Part shown: positions 54,384 to 62,989 of the stretch, piece after piece | Position numbering within the stretch: position 1 is the first letter of the stretch | Layout of the letters: each line of letters starts with the position of its first letter | Assembly (NCBI RefSeq): GCF_024055605.1 | Contig: NZ_JAMXLX010000001.1 | Span: 1 to 64,000 of the forward strand | DNA: 64,000 bases | Direction of reading: 5' to 3' | Source: Ciceribacter sichuanensis | GTDB taxonomy: Bacteria > Pseudomonadota > Alphaproteobacteria > Rhizobiales > Rhizobiaceae | Notes under the pieces: model-generated | Databases searched by the model: none | What the model was told of the DNA's origin: nothing | The model's input: only the letters and a program-made list of their open reading frames with translations | Program-made: the position numbers and the translations under genes

Positions 54384-57300
54384 TCAATCGGCGAGAACCC
54401 GAGGCGAGGGGAAGGTTATCTCGACCAGGGTGCCCTCGTTCGGGGCCGAGGAAATCGAGAAATTCGCCCTGTTGGCGTCAACCATCGCCTTGGTGAGCGG
54501 CAGGCCGAGGCCGGTGCCGTCACCGCGATTGCGCGCGCCGGCCGAAACCTGCCGGAAGGGCTTCATCGCCTGTTCGAGTTCCGAGCGGGTCATGCCGATG
54601 CCGGTATCGCGAATACGAAGCGCCACGCTGCCGTTTGCCTCATAGGCCGTCGATACGATGATCTGTCCGCCGGACGGGGTGAAGCGGATCGCATTCGCGA
54701 GAATATTGAGCACGATCTGCTTGATCGAACGCAGGTCGGCGACCACGTTCGGCACCGATTGTGACAGCGCAGTGCGGATGATCACCCGCTGGCTGTTGGC
54801 CTGCGGCTGGACGATCGCAACCGCCGCCGAAACCGTTTCGTTCAGGCCGACGGCGGTGAAGTCGAGATCCATCTCGCCCGCCTCGATCTTGGAGATGTCG
54901 AGGAGGTCGTTGACAATATCCAGCACATGGCGGCCGGAGCGGACGATGTCGTTGGCATATTCGTTGTAGCGCGGATGGCCGACCGGTCCGAAATGCTCGT
55001 TGGCCATCATGTCGGCAAAGCCGATGATCGCGTTGAGCGGGGTGCGGATTTCGTGGCTGACGCGCGCCAGGAAGTCGGTCTTGTGGGCGCTCGCCGTTTC
55101 GGCGGCGCGCTTGGCGCTGCGCAGGTCTTCTTCCGTCCGCTTCCATTGGGTGATGTCGCGGATCACGGCGCAAAAGCCATTCGAACTCGTCAGTCGGCCG
55201 ATGGTCATGAACAGCGGCAGAAAGCCGCCGGATGCCTCGCGGCCGATCACTTCGCGACCATCGTTCAGCACGCTTGCAACCCCATGGCCTGAGAGACCGC
55301 CGAGATAGTCGAGGATCGACTTCTGGCTCTCATGGGCAAAGAGCATGACGAAGGGTTTGCCGCGGGTCTCTTCCTCGTCAAAGTTGAAGAGGGCGCTAGC
55401 CGCCCGGTTCATCGAGCGGATGTCGCCGTCCGCGCCGAGAATGACGACGCCATCGGTCGCTGTTTCAAGGATCGAGCGGAGTTCGTCGACTTCGACCTGC
55501 AGGTGGGCAAGATGTTCGGCCGCGGCCTGCTGGCCCTGCGGTTCTTCGACGGTTGTCGTTTCGGCCGGCTCCCTGAGGCCAGCTCCCGATACCGGCACCA
55601 GAGCCAGCATCAGCGCGGAGGCTTCATCGAACTTCACCGATTGCAGACGTGCAGTCACCGGAACGAGCGTATCGTCGGCCCGCACCACGACGATCTGGCC
55701 GGCTTCGCCGCCAGCCTGTTCAAGGTCCTGCCGCTGGATCAGCGCGTCGAGACCGCCCGTCTCCTGCAGCTCTTCGAGCGAGCCATAGCCGGTGAGGGCC
55801 AGAAACTCCGGATTGGCATGGATCAGCCGGTCGCCGACATGCACGAGCAGCGCCACCGGCATCAGGTCGATGATATCGGCCGACAGGCTGCTGTCGCGCT
55901 TCAAGCGTATGACCGAGGCCTCAGTTGAAACCGGTTGCGGCGCATTGGCCGAGGTCTCCGCCACGCGTGCGGGGGCTAAGGGCTCCGTTGCGGGTGTCGG
56001 CTGCACGCCGGCGGCCGACGAATTGCCTTCGGACGACTCGGTCTGTTTCGTGGCCCCGGCGATCCCCGTCTCGTCAGGAAGATCGACGGGGGCGTCATCC
56101 CTGCGAAGCCTGAGCCCGAGCGGATCGAGCTTGCGGGCGATCTCTTCGAAGGCGGCCTTTTCACCAACCGTCAGACCGTCGCGTTCGCGCGTACGGCGTT
56201 CCTCGAGCTGGACCACCTTGTCGGAATGGCGCCGGCTCGGCGTTTCCGCAATCTGCAGCACCGGCGGTTCATAAGCGGGCGTCCGGAAGACGGGGACTTC
56301 CTGAGCGGGAACCTCGGGCGCGGCCTCGGCGGTCTCTTCGATTGGCTCGACGGAAACGTCCACGGCTGCGGGCGAGGCCCGTTCCGGTTCGATTTCCGTC
56401 GTTTCTGTAACGGTCTCTTCGGCGGAGGAAACGGCAGGCTCATCATCCTGTGACGCGGCTTCGATTTCGGAAGGCACGGTCTCCGTCTCGATGCCTTCGA
56501 CAAGCTCCATCGGGTTGTCTTCGATGGCCAACTCGACCGAAGTCCCGATCGCGGCTTCAGCCTCTGTCTCGGCCGAGTTGCCGGGTTCGACGAAGGTCAG
56601 GCCGGTGCGGTTAGGATCTTCGACCGCATCGGCAAGACGCACGATACCGAAACCACGGAAGCCGTCGAAATCGCGGCTGCGGGTATAGGTCGGAAGTGCG
56701 GCCAGATCGACCGGCACCATAAGGGTCGTGCCCTCGATCGGCCAGCGGATCGTCTTGCCGGACCATGTGTCGCGCTTCTTCAGGAGTTCGGCGATCTTGC
56801 CGTCCGGGTCGAGGTTGAAGAGGGCGGCCAGATCGGTGAAGGCAACGCCGTTGATATCGGCAGCCCTCGGGCCGACTGCCTGGGCGAATTCATCCGATAC
56901 GTCGCTGAAGCGGCCATCGGCATCGATCTTCCAGACGAAACGCACTGCACGTCGCGAGGGCGAGAAGACGAAGCCGGTTTTCGTCGGCGCAGAAACCGGC
57001 TCGGCGGTGGCGGGTTCTACTGATGCTGTGGTGTTCGCGGATGTTGTGGAGACGACCGGTTCGGCAGCCGGTTCCGGCTCTTCCACTTCAGGCGTTGCCA
57101 TGTTCTCGGGCTCGACAGTCTCCACGACGGATGCAGAAACGTCCTGCGCCTCGTCGACAGGCTGGCTGTCGTCGTTCTCTACCGGTTCCTCAGCCGCAGC
57201 CTCGGTCTCGAAGTCGCCAGAGGCATCGACGGTCTCTTCCGCCAGTTCCTCGGCGCTTTCCTCGATTTCCTCGATGTCACCGAGAGCCTCGACCAGGTCG

Positions 57301-58145
57301 GCAAACTCGCCGGCGGATGGCTTGATGTCGGCGGACGGCTGGACCTCTTCAGCGACCGGTTCAGCCTCGGTTACGACCTCCGGTACGGGCTCGCTGACGG
57401 GCAGGGGCGCTTCCGGTGTTTCGGCGGAGACTTCGCGTTCGGTTTCATTGTTTTCGAAACCATCGGTTGGATCCATGGTGCCGAGGATGGTCTCGACCAC
57501 GAAAAGCAGATGAAGCGCCGGATCGTCGGAAAGCTTGCCGATCGCCGCCGGCAGGTAGCCCCGTCCCGTAGGTGTCGGCCGCTTGATGAGGTGATGGGCG
57601 TCGGCGCCGACGAGATTGACCAGCATGCGGGCCGTATGCGGCGTGACGCCGAGATCGGCAAAATTTGCGGATGCCGCGACCACCGCACCGTCGCCGTCGA
57701 GTACGGCCATATGGGTATCCGGATCGTCGAAACCGGCAAGCATGTCGGCGGCGCGTTCGGCTGTCGTTGCGGCCTTTGCTGCAAGCGGCACTGCCAGCAG
57801 CACGACCGGTTCACCCTTACGCAGTTCCACCATTTCGACCGAGGCGGTGACAGGTATCCGCTGAAAACCGGAGGCAACGCGCACCAGCAGCGGTCTGGTG
57901 TCGCCGACTTTCGAAAGCTGCCGGGCGACGCCTTCCAGTTGCCGGAAGGTCACGTCGCTGCGGTTCGGGCCATCCTCGATGAAGTCATAGATGGAGGCAT
58001 TGCCGAAGAAGCGCGCGCCAACGCCATTGGCCCACAAGACCTTGTCCAGCGCAGGCGCGAACACCACCAGAGCCTCGCCCCGGGCGAAGCGGGCGCGGAC
58101 ACTCTCGTGAACTGCGACATCGATGAACGGATACTGAGCGGGCAT
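54384..58145 (-). CDS. cbrA: large PAS-domain histidine kinase, CbrA/PdhS-like
   Basis: A 1253-aa predicted soluble kinase. The first 230 residues resemble a degenerate PAS-like sensor. Residues about 225-380 are a low-complexity acidic, Glu/Ala/Pro/Val-rich stretch. One or two weak PAS segments, another acidic linker (about 560-690) and a clear PAS (DGVVILGADGDIRSMNRAASALFNF, about 888-915) follow. The H-box is ARVSHEIRTPLNAIIGFADMM (His near 1031), with ANEHFGPVGHPRYNEYANDI continuing as in PdhS/DivJ/PleC kinases that talk to DivK. N box NILANAIRFTP, G1 DTGIGM, G2 GTGLGLPL. In S. meliloti CbrA acts on the DivK-CtrA cell-cycle circuit and lies beside the same phasin gene. ATG 58145, or 58184. 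Confidence 0.8.
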   Translation of the reverse strand: MPAQYPFIDVAVHESVRARFARGEALVVFAPALDKVLWANGVGARFFGNASIYDFIEDGPNRSDVTFRQLEGVARQLSKVGDTRPLLVRVASGFQRIPVTASVEMVELRKGEPVVLLAVPLAAKAATTAERAADMLAGFDDPDTHMAVLDGDGAVVAASANFADLGVTPHTARMLVNLVGADAHHLIKRPTPTGRGYLPAAIGKLSDDPALHLLFVVETILGTMDPTDGFENNETEREVSAETPEAPLPVSEPVPEVVTEAEPVAEEVQPSADIKPSAGEFADLVEALGDIEEIEESAEELAEETVDASGDFETEAAAEEPVENDDSQPVDEAQDVSASVVETVEPENMATPEVEEPEPAAEPVVSTTSANTTASVEPATAEPVSAPTKTGFVFSPSRRAVRFVWKIDADGRFSDVSDEFAQAVGPRAADINGVAFTDLAALFNLDPDGKIAELLKKRDTWSGKTIRWPIEGTTLMVPVDLAALPTYTRSRDFDGFRGFGIVRLADAVEDPNRTGLTFVEPGNSAETEAEAAIGTSVELAIEDNPMELVEGIETETVPSEIEAASQDDEPAVSSAEETVTETTEIEPERASPAAVDVSVEPIEETAEAAPEVPAQEVPVFRTPAYEPPVLQIAETPSRRHSDKVVQLEERRTRERDGLTVGEKAAFEEIARKLDPLGLRLRRDDAPVDLPDETGIAGATKQTESSEGNSSAAGVQPTPATEPLAPARVAETSANAPQPVSTEASVIRLKRDSSLSADIIDLMPVALLVHVGDRLIHANPEFLALTGYGSLEELQETGGLDALIQRQDLEQAGGEAGQIVVVRADDTLVPVTARLQSVKFDEASALMLALVPVSGAGLREPAETTTVEEPQGQQAAAEHLAHLQVEVDELRSILETATDGVVILGADGDIRSMNRAASALFNFDEEETRGKPFVMLFAHESQKSILDYLGGLSGHGVASVLNDGREVIGREASGGFLPLFMTIGRLTSSNGFCAVIRDITQWKRTEEDLRSAKRAAETASAHKTDFLARVSHEIRTPLNAIIGFADMMANEHFGPVGHPRYNEYANDIVRSGRHVLDIVNDLLDISKIEAGEMDLDFTAVGLNETVSAAVAIVQPQANSQRVIIRTALSQSVPNVVADLRSIKQIVLNILANAIRFTPSGGQIIVSTAYEANGSVALRIRDTGIGMTRSELEQAMKPFRQVSAGARNRGDGTGLGLPLTKAMVDANRANFSISSAPNEGTLVEITFPSPRVLAD

Positions 58146-58299
58146 CGTGGGACCTGTCTTAGCAATTGCCGGCATGCACTGCAAATTAACAGATTTTTAA
58201 TACCTATGCGGGGGTCCGGGGTCCAGCGAGCGCTCCCTGTTTTCGGGGAACAAGGTTAATCCTGGCGCGTCCGAATTGTTACGCGGAAAAATTGAATGC

Positions 58300-58345
58300 T
58301 GCAATGCACAATTATATTGCAATGCACAATCGGAAGTGTTATATA
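58300..58345 (+). promoter_or_regulatory. phasin promoter with tandem 13-bp operator repeats
   Basis: TGCAATGCACAAT occurs twice, at 58300-58312 and 58318-58330. Each copy contains TGCA-A-TGCA. The second copy overlaps a -35-like TTGCAA (58317-58322), which stands 17 bases from a -10-like TATATA (58340-58345). TGCA-rich sites before phasin genes are known targets of the PHB-responsive repressor PhaR/AniA, so PhaR control is inferred. Confidence 0.7.
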
Positions 58346-58402
58346 AGGATTATCAAATGCATCCGAGCCCGCAAACGGGCCTCACAACCGAGGATCACTC
58401 AA

Positions 58403-58852
58403 ATGGCAGCTGCGAATCCCAAGGACGTTTTTTCCTTCTCCACTTTCGATCCCTCCAAGTTTTCGGAAAGCTTCCGTGACTTCGCCGAAAAGGGCGCAGC
58501 CCAGTCGAAGGAAGCCTTCGCCAAGATGAAGGCCGCCGCCGAAGAAGCGTCGAAGACTGTCGAGACCACCGTGCAGTCGGCTCAGGCCGGCTCCGTCGAA
58601 CTCGGCCTCAAGGCCATCGACGCCCTGCGCGCCAATGCCGATATGTCGCTCTCCCACATGGAAGCGCTGCTGGGTGTAAAGTCGGTCGCCGAACTCGTTG
58701 AACTGCAGACCTCCTTCATCCGCAAGCAGGCTGAAGTGACGGTCGAGCAGGCCAAGGCCATGCAGGAAGCAGCCAAGAAGGTTGCCGAAACCGTCGCCAA
58801 GCCGGGCAAGGAAGCCGTCGAAAAGGTCGTATCCGGCTTCAAGACTGCCTGA
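58403..58852 (+). CDS. phaP1: phasin (PHB granule surface protein)
   Basis: A 149-aa phasin_2-family protein that coats polyhydroxybutyrate granules. The conserved core is FRDFAEKGAAQSKEAFAKMKAAAEEASKTVETTVQSAQAG, followed by ALLGVKSVAELVELQTSFIRKQAE (key: VKSVAELVELQTSF). It is strongly helical, amphipathic and Ala/Lys/Glu-rich. ATG 58403 with GAGGA ahead. It lies next to the CbrA-like kinase, as phaP1 does in S. meliloti. The acetoacetyl-CoA ligase 10 kb away belongs to the same reserve cycle. Confidence 0.92.
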   Translation: MAAANPKDVFSFSTFDPSKFSESFRDFAEKGAAQSKEAFAKMKAAAEEASKTVETTVQSAQAGSVELGLKAIDALRANADMSLSHMEALLGVKSVAELVELQTSFIRKQAEVTVEQAKAMQEAAKKVAETVAKPGKEAVEKVVSGFKTA

Positions 58853-58879
58853 TATCCCGAAATTCCTGTCTGAAAACCC

Positions 58880-58908
58880 CAAGGGGTCGGATCATCTCCG
58901 ACCCCTTG
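58880..58908 (+). terminator. terminator of the phasin gene
   Basis: Perfect 12-bp stem CAAGGGGTCGGA/TCCGACCCCTTG with a 5-base loop, 27 bases after the stop codon. Only a weak T-rich tail. Confidence 0.7.
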
Positions 58909-58988
58909 TGCATTTGCTGCAGAAAGAGCTTGAAAAAAAAATCGACTACCCGTATGTGACGCCTCAAGACGTTCAGAACGTCGGATGT

Positions 58989-59065
58989 GCGGTTGTAGCT
59001 CAGTTGGTTAGAGCGCAGGTTTGTGGCACCTGAGGTCGGAGGTTCGAGACCCCCCAACCGTACCA
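58989..59065 (+). tRNA. tRNA-His (anticodon GTG), CCA encoded
   Basis: A 77-base cloverleaf. The acceptor GCGGTTG pairs with CAACCGT (G1-U72 wobble), the D arm is GCTC/GAGC, and the anticodon stem CAGGT/ACCTG holds TTGTGGC with anticodon GTG. The T loop is TTCGAGA, then A73 and encoded CCA. No G at -1 (the base is T), and the discriminator is A73, the peculiar alphaproteobacterial form of tRNA-His. The T stem GGAGG/CCCCC contains one A-C mismatch. A TTTTC run follows directly. Confidence 0.95.
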
Positions 59066-59192
59066 TTTTCTCCATGATGATAATGATTGTCCTGGCGCCG
59101 TTACCGGTAGCTTCCGTCTTGGCCTTTTGCCAAGGCGTCACGCTTGCGTCCTTTGGCCCATTCTCCTCCGAAAAATATTCCGTGAATGCCTC

Positions 59193-59223
59193 TTGCACCT
59201 CTAGTGACTAGAGGTCCTAGAAC
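59193..59223 (+). promoter_or_regulatory. MerR-type (ZntR/CueR-like) metal-responsive promoter
   Basis: The -35 TTGCAC (59193-59198) and -10 TAGAAC (59218-59223) are separated by 19 bases, the over-long spacer of MerR-family promoters. Centred in it is the palindrome ACCTCTAG-TGA-CTAGAGGT (59197-59215). It lies directly before the metal ATPase gene, so a ZntR/CueR-type activator is expected. None is encoded in the window. Confidence 0.8.
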
Positions 59224-59249
59224 GTCCCTCATAGGAATGAGGTACGACG

Positions 59250-61625
59250 ATGAGCGATGCAAAGCAGACCCGCTTCAAGGTAGAAGGCATGGATTGCGCT
59301 TCCTGCGCTTCCAAGATCGATACGGCCGTGCGCCGCATGCCGGGTGTCTCCGACGTCTCCGTCTCCGTGACGCGGGCGACGATGACGGTCAGCCATGACG
59401 CGACCAGCGATATCGAGGCCATCGGCCGGAAGGTGAAGGGGCTTGGTTATCCTGCAACACCGCTTCCCGCCGCCGAAGAGAAGCCCGTCAGCCACGAACA
59501 CGGTGCTTCTTGCTCTCATGATCACAGGCAGAGCCACGATCCCGACCATGCCCATGGCGGGGACCACGGTCATTTCGATCATGCCTGCTGTGGCCATGAC
59601 CATCATCACCACGACAACGATGACCATGGACATGACCACGTCGGCCGCCATCACAATCACGCAGAGACTGGCGGTCATAACCATGCGCGCGACCACGCGG
59701 GCAACGCTTCCCCGGCTCCGGTCGCCGTCGAAGGCCTGCATGGACATGATCATGGACCTTCCGATGGTCCATGGTGGCAGAGCAAAAAAGGTAGGCTGAC
59801 GATCTTCGCCGGCCTTGCGCTGGTCGCGGCCTATGCGGTCGGCCTTATCTTTCCTGAAGTCGAGAGCTATGCCTTCATCGTGGCGATGCTGGTCGGTCTT
59901 GTGCCGATTGCCCGGCGCGCCGTGATGGCGGCACTTGCCGGGACGCCCTTCTCGATCGAAATGCTGATGACCATCGCGGCCGTCGGGGCGTTGATCATCA
60001 ATGCGACCGAGGAAGCGGCCGCCGTCGTCTTCCTCTTCCTCGTCGGCGAGTTGCTCGAAGGTGTCGCCGCCGGCAAGGCGCGCGCCAGCATCAACGCGCT
60101 GACCGAACTGGTGCCAAAGACCGCATTGCTGGAAGAAAACGGCAAGACCCGCGAAGTCCCCGCCGAAACGCTCGGCGTCGGCTCGGTTATTCTCGTTCGC
60201 CCCGGCGACCGCATTTCCGCCGATGGCGTGATCCTCTCGGGCGAAAGCCCGATCGACGAGGCTCCAGTGACCGGCGAGAGCGTGCCCGTGCGCAAGGGTG
60301 TCGATGACAGTGTCTTTGCAGGCACCGTCAATGGCGATGCGGCGCTGAGGATCCGCGTGACCGCGGCAGCCGCCGACAACACCATCGCCCGCGTGGTCAA
60401 GCTGGTCGAGGAAGCCCAGGAATCGAAGGCCCCGACCGAACGCTTCATCGATCGCTTCTCGCGCTACTACACCCCGGGTGTGGTGGTCGTTGCCGCGCTG
60501 GTCGCCATCCTGCCGCCGCTCGTTGCCGGTGGTGACTGGGGCGAATGGATCTACAAGGGCCTTGCCATCCTGCTGATCGGCTGCCCCTGCGCGCTGGTGA
60601 TTTCCACGCCTGCCGCCATCGCCGCATCGCTTTCCTCCGGCGCCCGTCGCGGCCTGCTGATGAAGGGTGGCGCGGTTCTCGAAGGCCTCGGCCGGTTGAC
60701 AGCGGTAGCACTGGACAAGACCGGCACGCTCACCGAAGGCAAACCGAAGGTGACTGACGTCGTGCCCGTCGGCAGGTCCGCCGCCGAAGTCATCCGGTTG
60801 GCGGCCGCCCTTGAAGTGGGCTCCAGCCATCCTCTGGCGCTCGCCGTGCTGGAAAGGGCGGCAGCTGATGGCATCGACATTCCTCCGGCCTCCGATGCCA
60901 AGGCCTATGGCGGAAAGGGGGTTTCCGCCACGGTCGAGGGTATCGATATCTTCTTCGGCTCGCCGAAGGCGGCAGCCGAAATGGTGACCATTCCGGAGGA
61001 GCAGTTGCAGGCGATTGCAGCCCTCAACGACGAAGGCAAGACCGTCTCGGCGCTTGTCAACGGCGGCAACCTCGTCGGTCTCGTCGCCATGCGCGACGAA
61101 CCTCGGGCGGATGCGGTCGAGGGGCTGAAGGCACTGTCCGACGCAGGCATTAGGACGATCATGCTGACCGGCGACAACCGGCGCACCGCGAATGCCATCG
61201 GTGCTGAACTCGGGATCGAGGTCCGCGCCGAACTGATGCCCGAGGATAAGCAGCGCATCGTCGGAGAGTTGCAGAGGCAAGGCCTCGTGGTCGGCAAGGT
61301 TGGCGACGGCATCAACGATGCCCCGGCGCTTGCCGCCGCCAATGTCGGCATCGCCATGGGTGGCGGCACCGATGTCGCGCTCGAGACCGCCGATGCGGCG
61401 ATCCTGCACGGCCGCGTCGGCGATGTCGCGAAGATGGTGGAGTTGTCGAAGCGGACGATGAAGAATATCGTCCAGAACATCGCCATCTCGCTCGGTCTGA
61501 AGGTCGTCTTTCTCGTGACGACGATCCTCGGTATAACGGGATTGTGGCCGGCGATCCTGGCCGATACCGGGGCGACGGTGCTGGTGACGATGAACGCTCT
61601 GCGTCTGCTGCGACCCGTCCGGTAG
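59250..61625 (+). CDS. zntA: Zn/Cd/Pb-translocating P1B-type ATPase (ZntA/CadA)
   Basis: A 791-aa inner-membrane metal exporter. The N-terminal HMA domain has GMDCASCAS (Cys16, Cys19). Residues about 82-168 form a very His/Asp-rich linker. The core has the intramembrane CPC near residue 443, phosphorylation site DKTGTLTEGK near residue 488, SSHPLALAVLERA (the HP motif) near residue 527 and GDGINDAPAL near residue 684. With the CPC motif and a single HMA domain it belongs to the Zn2+/Cd2+/Pb2+ group. GAGGTACGACG precedes the ATG. Expression is probably driven by the MerR-type promoter just upstream. Confidence 0.94.
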   Translation: MSDAKQTRFKVEGMDCASCASKIDTAVRRMPGVSDVSVSVTRATMTVSHDATSDIEAIGRKVKGLGYPATPLPAAEEKPVSHEHGASCSHDHRQSHDPDHAHGGDHGHFDHACCGHDHHHHDNDDHGHDHVGRHHNHAETGGHNHARDHAGNASPAPVAVEGLHGHDHGPSDGPWWQSKKGRLTIFAGLALVAAYAVGLIFPEVESYAFIVAMLVGLVPIARRAVMAALAGTPFSIEMLMTIAAVGALIINATEEAAAVVFLFLVGELLEGVAAGKARASINALTELVPKTALLEENGKTREVPAETLGVGSVILVRPGDRISADGVILSGESPIDEAPVTGESVPVRKGVDDSVFAGTVNGDAALRIRVTAAAADNTIARVVKLVEEAQESKAPTERFIDRFSRYYTPGVVVVAALVAILPPLVAGGDWGEWIYKGLAILLIGCPCALVISTPAAIAASLSSGARRGLLMKGGAVLEGLGRLTAVALDKTGTLTEGKPKVTDVVPVGRSAAEVIRLAAALEVGSSHPLALAVLERAAADGIDIPPASDAKAYGGKGVSATVEGIDIFFGSPKAAAEMVTIPEEQLQAIAALNDEGKTVSALVNGGNLVGLVAMRDEPRADAVEGLKALSDAGIRTIMLTGDNRRTANAIGAELGIEVRAELMPEDKQRIVGELQRQGLVVGKVGDGINDAPALAAANVGIAMGGGTDVALETADAAILHGRVGDVAKMVELSKRTMKNIVQNIAISLGLKVVFLVTTILGITGLWPAILADTGATVLVTMNALRLLRPVR

Positions 61626-61880
61626 GGCAGGGAGCGGCCTGCAAAGAGCTTCGGGGCTGATCTGACGTATATGTGATCGGCTTCGGCCATGCCTGCAGTT
61701 ACAAGGGCTTGCGGATATCGCGGTTGCAGGTTTTAGATCCTGCTCACGCATGTCGGGCGGGGCGACGTCGCTGGTTAACGGGCAATTAATCCAACTGTAC
61801 GACCCTGTCCGGAGTGACATCCGTATCGTGGTCGCCCGATATTCGATCGGTCCGTTGCCGCAAACGGCTTTCATTGGATA

Positions 61881-62984
61881 GTGATGATGTTATCGACTGC
61901 CTCATTTCGTCGTCCGGTCGCGACCCTGAAAAGGGTCGCTGCAAGATCGGTCATCGCCGCCGCGGTCGCGGTGCTTCTGTCGGGTTGCGTGGCAGATGGT
62001 CTCGATGGCCTGTCGAAGTCGGCCCCCCAGCTTTCGAGCAAGACGATCGCCGAAATGAGGAAGAAAAAGATGTCGCCGACCAGCCCGGTGCTGGTGCGCA
62101 TCTTCAAGCAGGAAAGCGAGCTGGAAGTCTGGAAAGTCGATGCCAGCGGCCAGTATGCCTTGTTCAAGACCTATCCGATGTGCCGCTGGTCGGGAAAACT
62201 CGGCCCGAAGATGACCAATGGCGACCGTCAGGCGCCGGAGGGTTTCTACCATGTCTCCGCCGGCATGCTGAACCCGAACTCCCAGTACTACGCGTCCTTC
62301 AACCTCGGCTATCCCAACCGGCTTGAATCGGCGCTCGGCTACAGCGGCGATGCCCTGATGGTGCACGGTGCCTGCTCTTCTTCCGGCTGTTATGCGATGA
62401 CCGACCAGGGCGTGGGGGAGATCTACGCCATCGTGCAGAAGGCGCTGGCCGGCGGGCAGGAACGTTTCCAGGTTCAGGCCTATCCCTTCCGCATGACCGC
62501 CGACAACATGGCGCTCCACAAGGACGATCCCAACCTACCCTTCTGGCGCACGCTGAAGCAGGGCTACGATGCCTTCGAATTCACCCGGCGCCAGCCCAAG
62601 GTTTCCGTCTGTGGCCGTCGTTATGTCTTCAATACGGAATTCGAGGGTGGCGAGCCGACCGATCCGCTGGCGGCCTGTCCGCCGGCGATGTCCACGGCCG
62701 ATCCCGGTCTGATGGCGAAGCTCGAAGCGGAGAACAAGAAGGTCGAGACCGCGATGGCGTTGACGAAATCTTCCGCCGTCTTCGCCTATGTGGACGGCGG
62801 CATGCATCCGAGCTTCCGCGCGCTTCTCAAGAAAAACGGCGCGAACAAGATGGCTGCCAGCATTTCGGGCATCAAGTATCCGGTGAGCCGGCCGGATGCG
62901 GCACTTGCCGACCCCTATGCCGGTCCGTCGATCTGGAAGCCGGTGGCAAAACCCGAAGAGGCGGGCGCGACGCCCGACCGCTGA
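61881..62984 (+). CDS. L,D-transpeptidase (YkuD, YafK-like) lipoprotein
   Basis: A 367-aa protein with a basic signal sequence and lipobox (AVAVLLSGC, Cys near residue 36). The YkuD domain (about 70-210) has the active-site pattern HGACSSSGCYAMTD, with His and the catalytic Cys (SSGC). MTNGDRQAPEGFYHVS is the typical preceding strand. C-terminal 150 residues, with a Cys pair (VCGRRYVFN; ACPPAMS), are of unknown role. YafK/ErfK-type members cross-link peptidoglycan or attach proteins to it. GTG 61881, ATG 61884 or 61887 are alternative starts. Stand-alone gene, convergent with LysR. Confidence 0.85.
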   Translation: MMMLSTASFRRPVATLKRVAARSVIAAAVAVLLSGCVADGLDGLSKSAPQLSSKTIAEMRKKKMSPTSPVLVRIFKQESELEVWKVDASGQYALFKTYPMCRWSGKLGPKMTNGDRQAPEGFYHVSAGMLNPNSQYYASFNLGYPNRLESALGYSGDALMVHGACSSSGCYAMTDQGVGEIYAIVQKALAGGQERFQVQAYPFRMTADNMALHKDDPNLPFWRTLKQGYDAFEFTRRQPKVSVCGRRYVFNTEFEGGEPTDPLAACPPAMSTADPGLMAKLEAENKKVETAMALTKSSAVFAYVDGGMHPSFRALLKKNGANKMAASISGIKYPVSRPDAALADPYAGPSIWKPVAKPEEAGATPDR

Positions 62985-62989
62985 CCTGC

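Noticed and set aside
59229-61874. 881-aa minus-strand frame opposite the metal ATPase
   Set aside because: Antisense shadow of a clear P-type ATPase. No recognisable domains.
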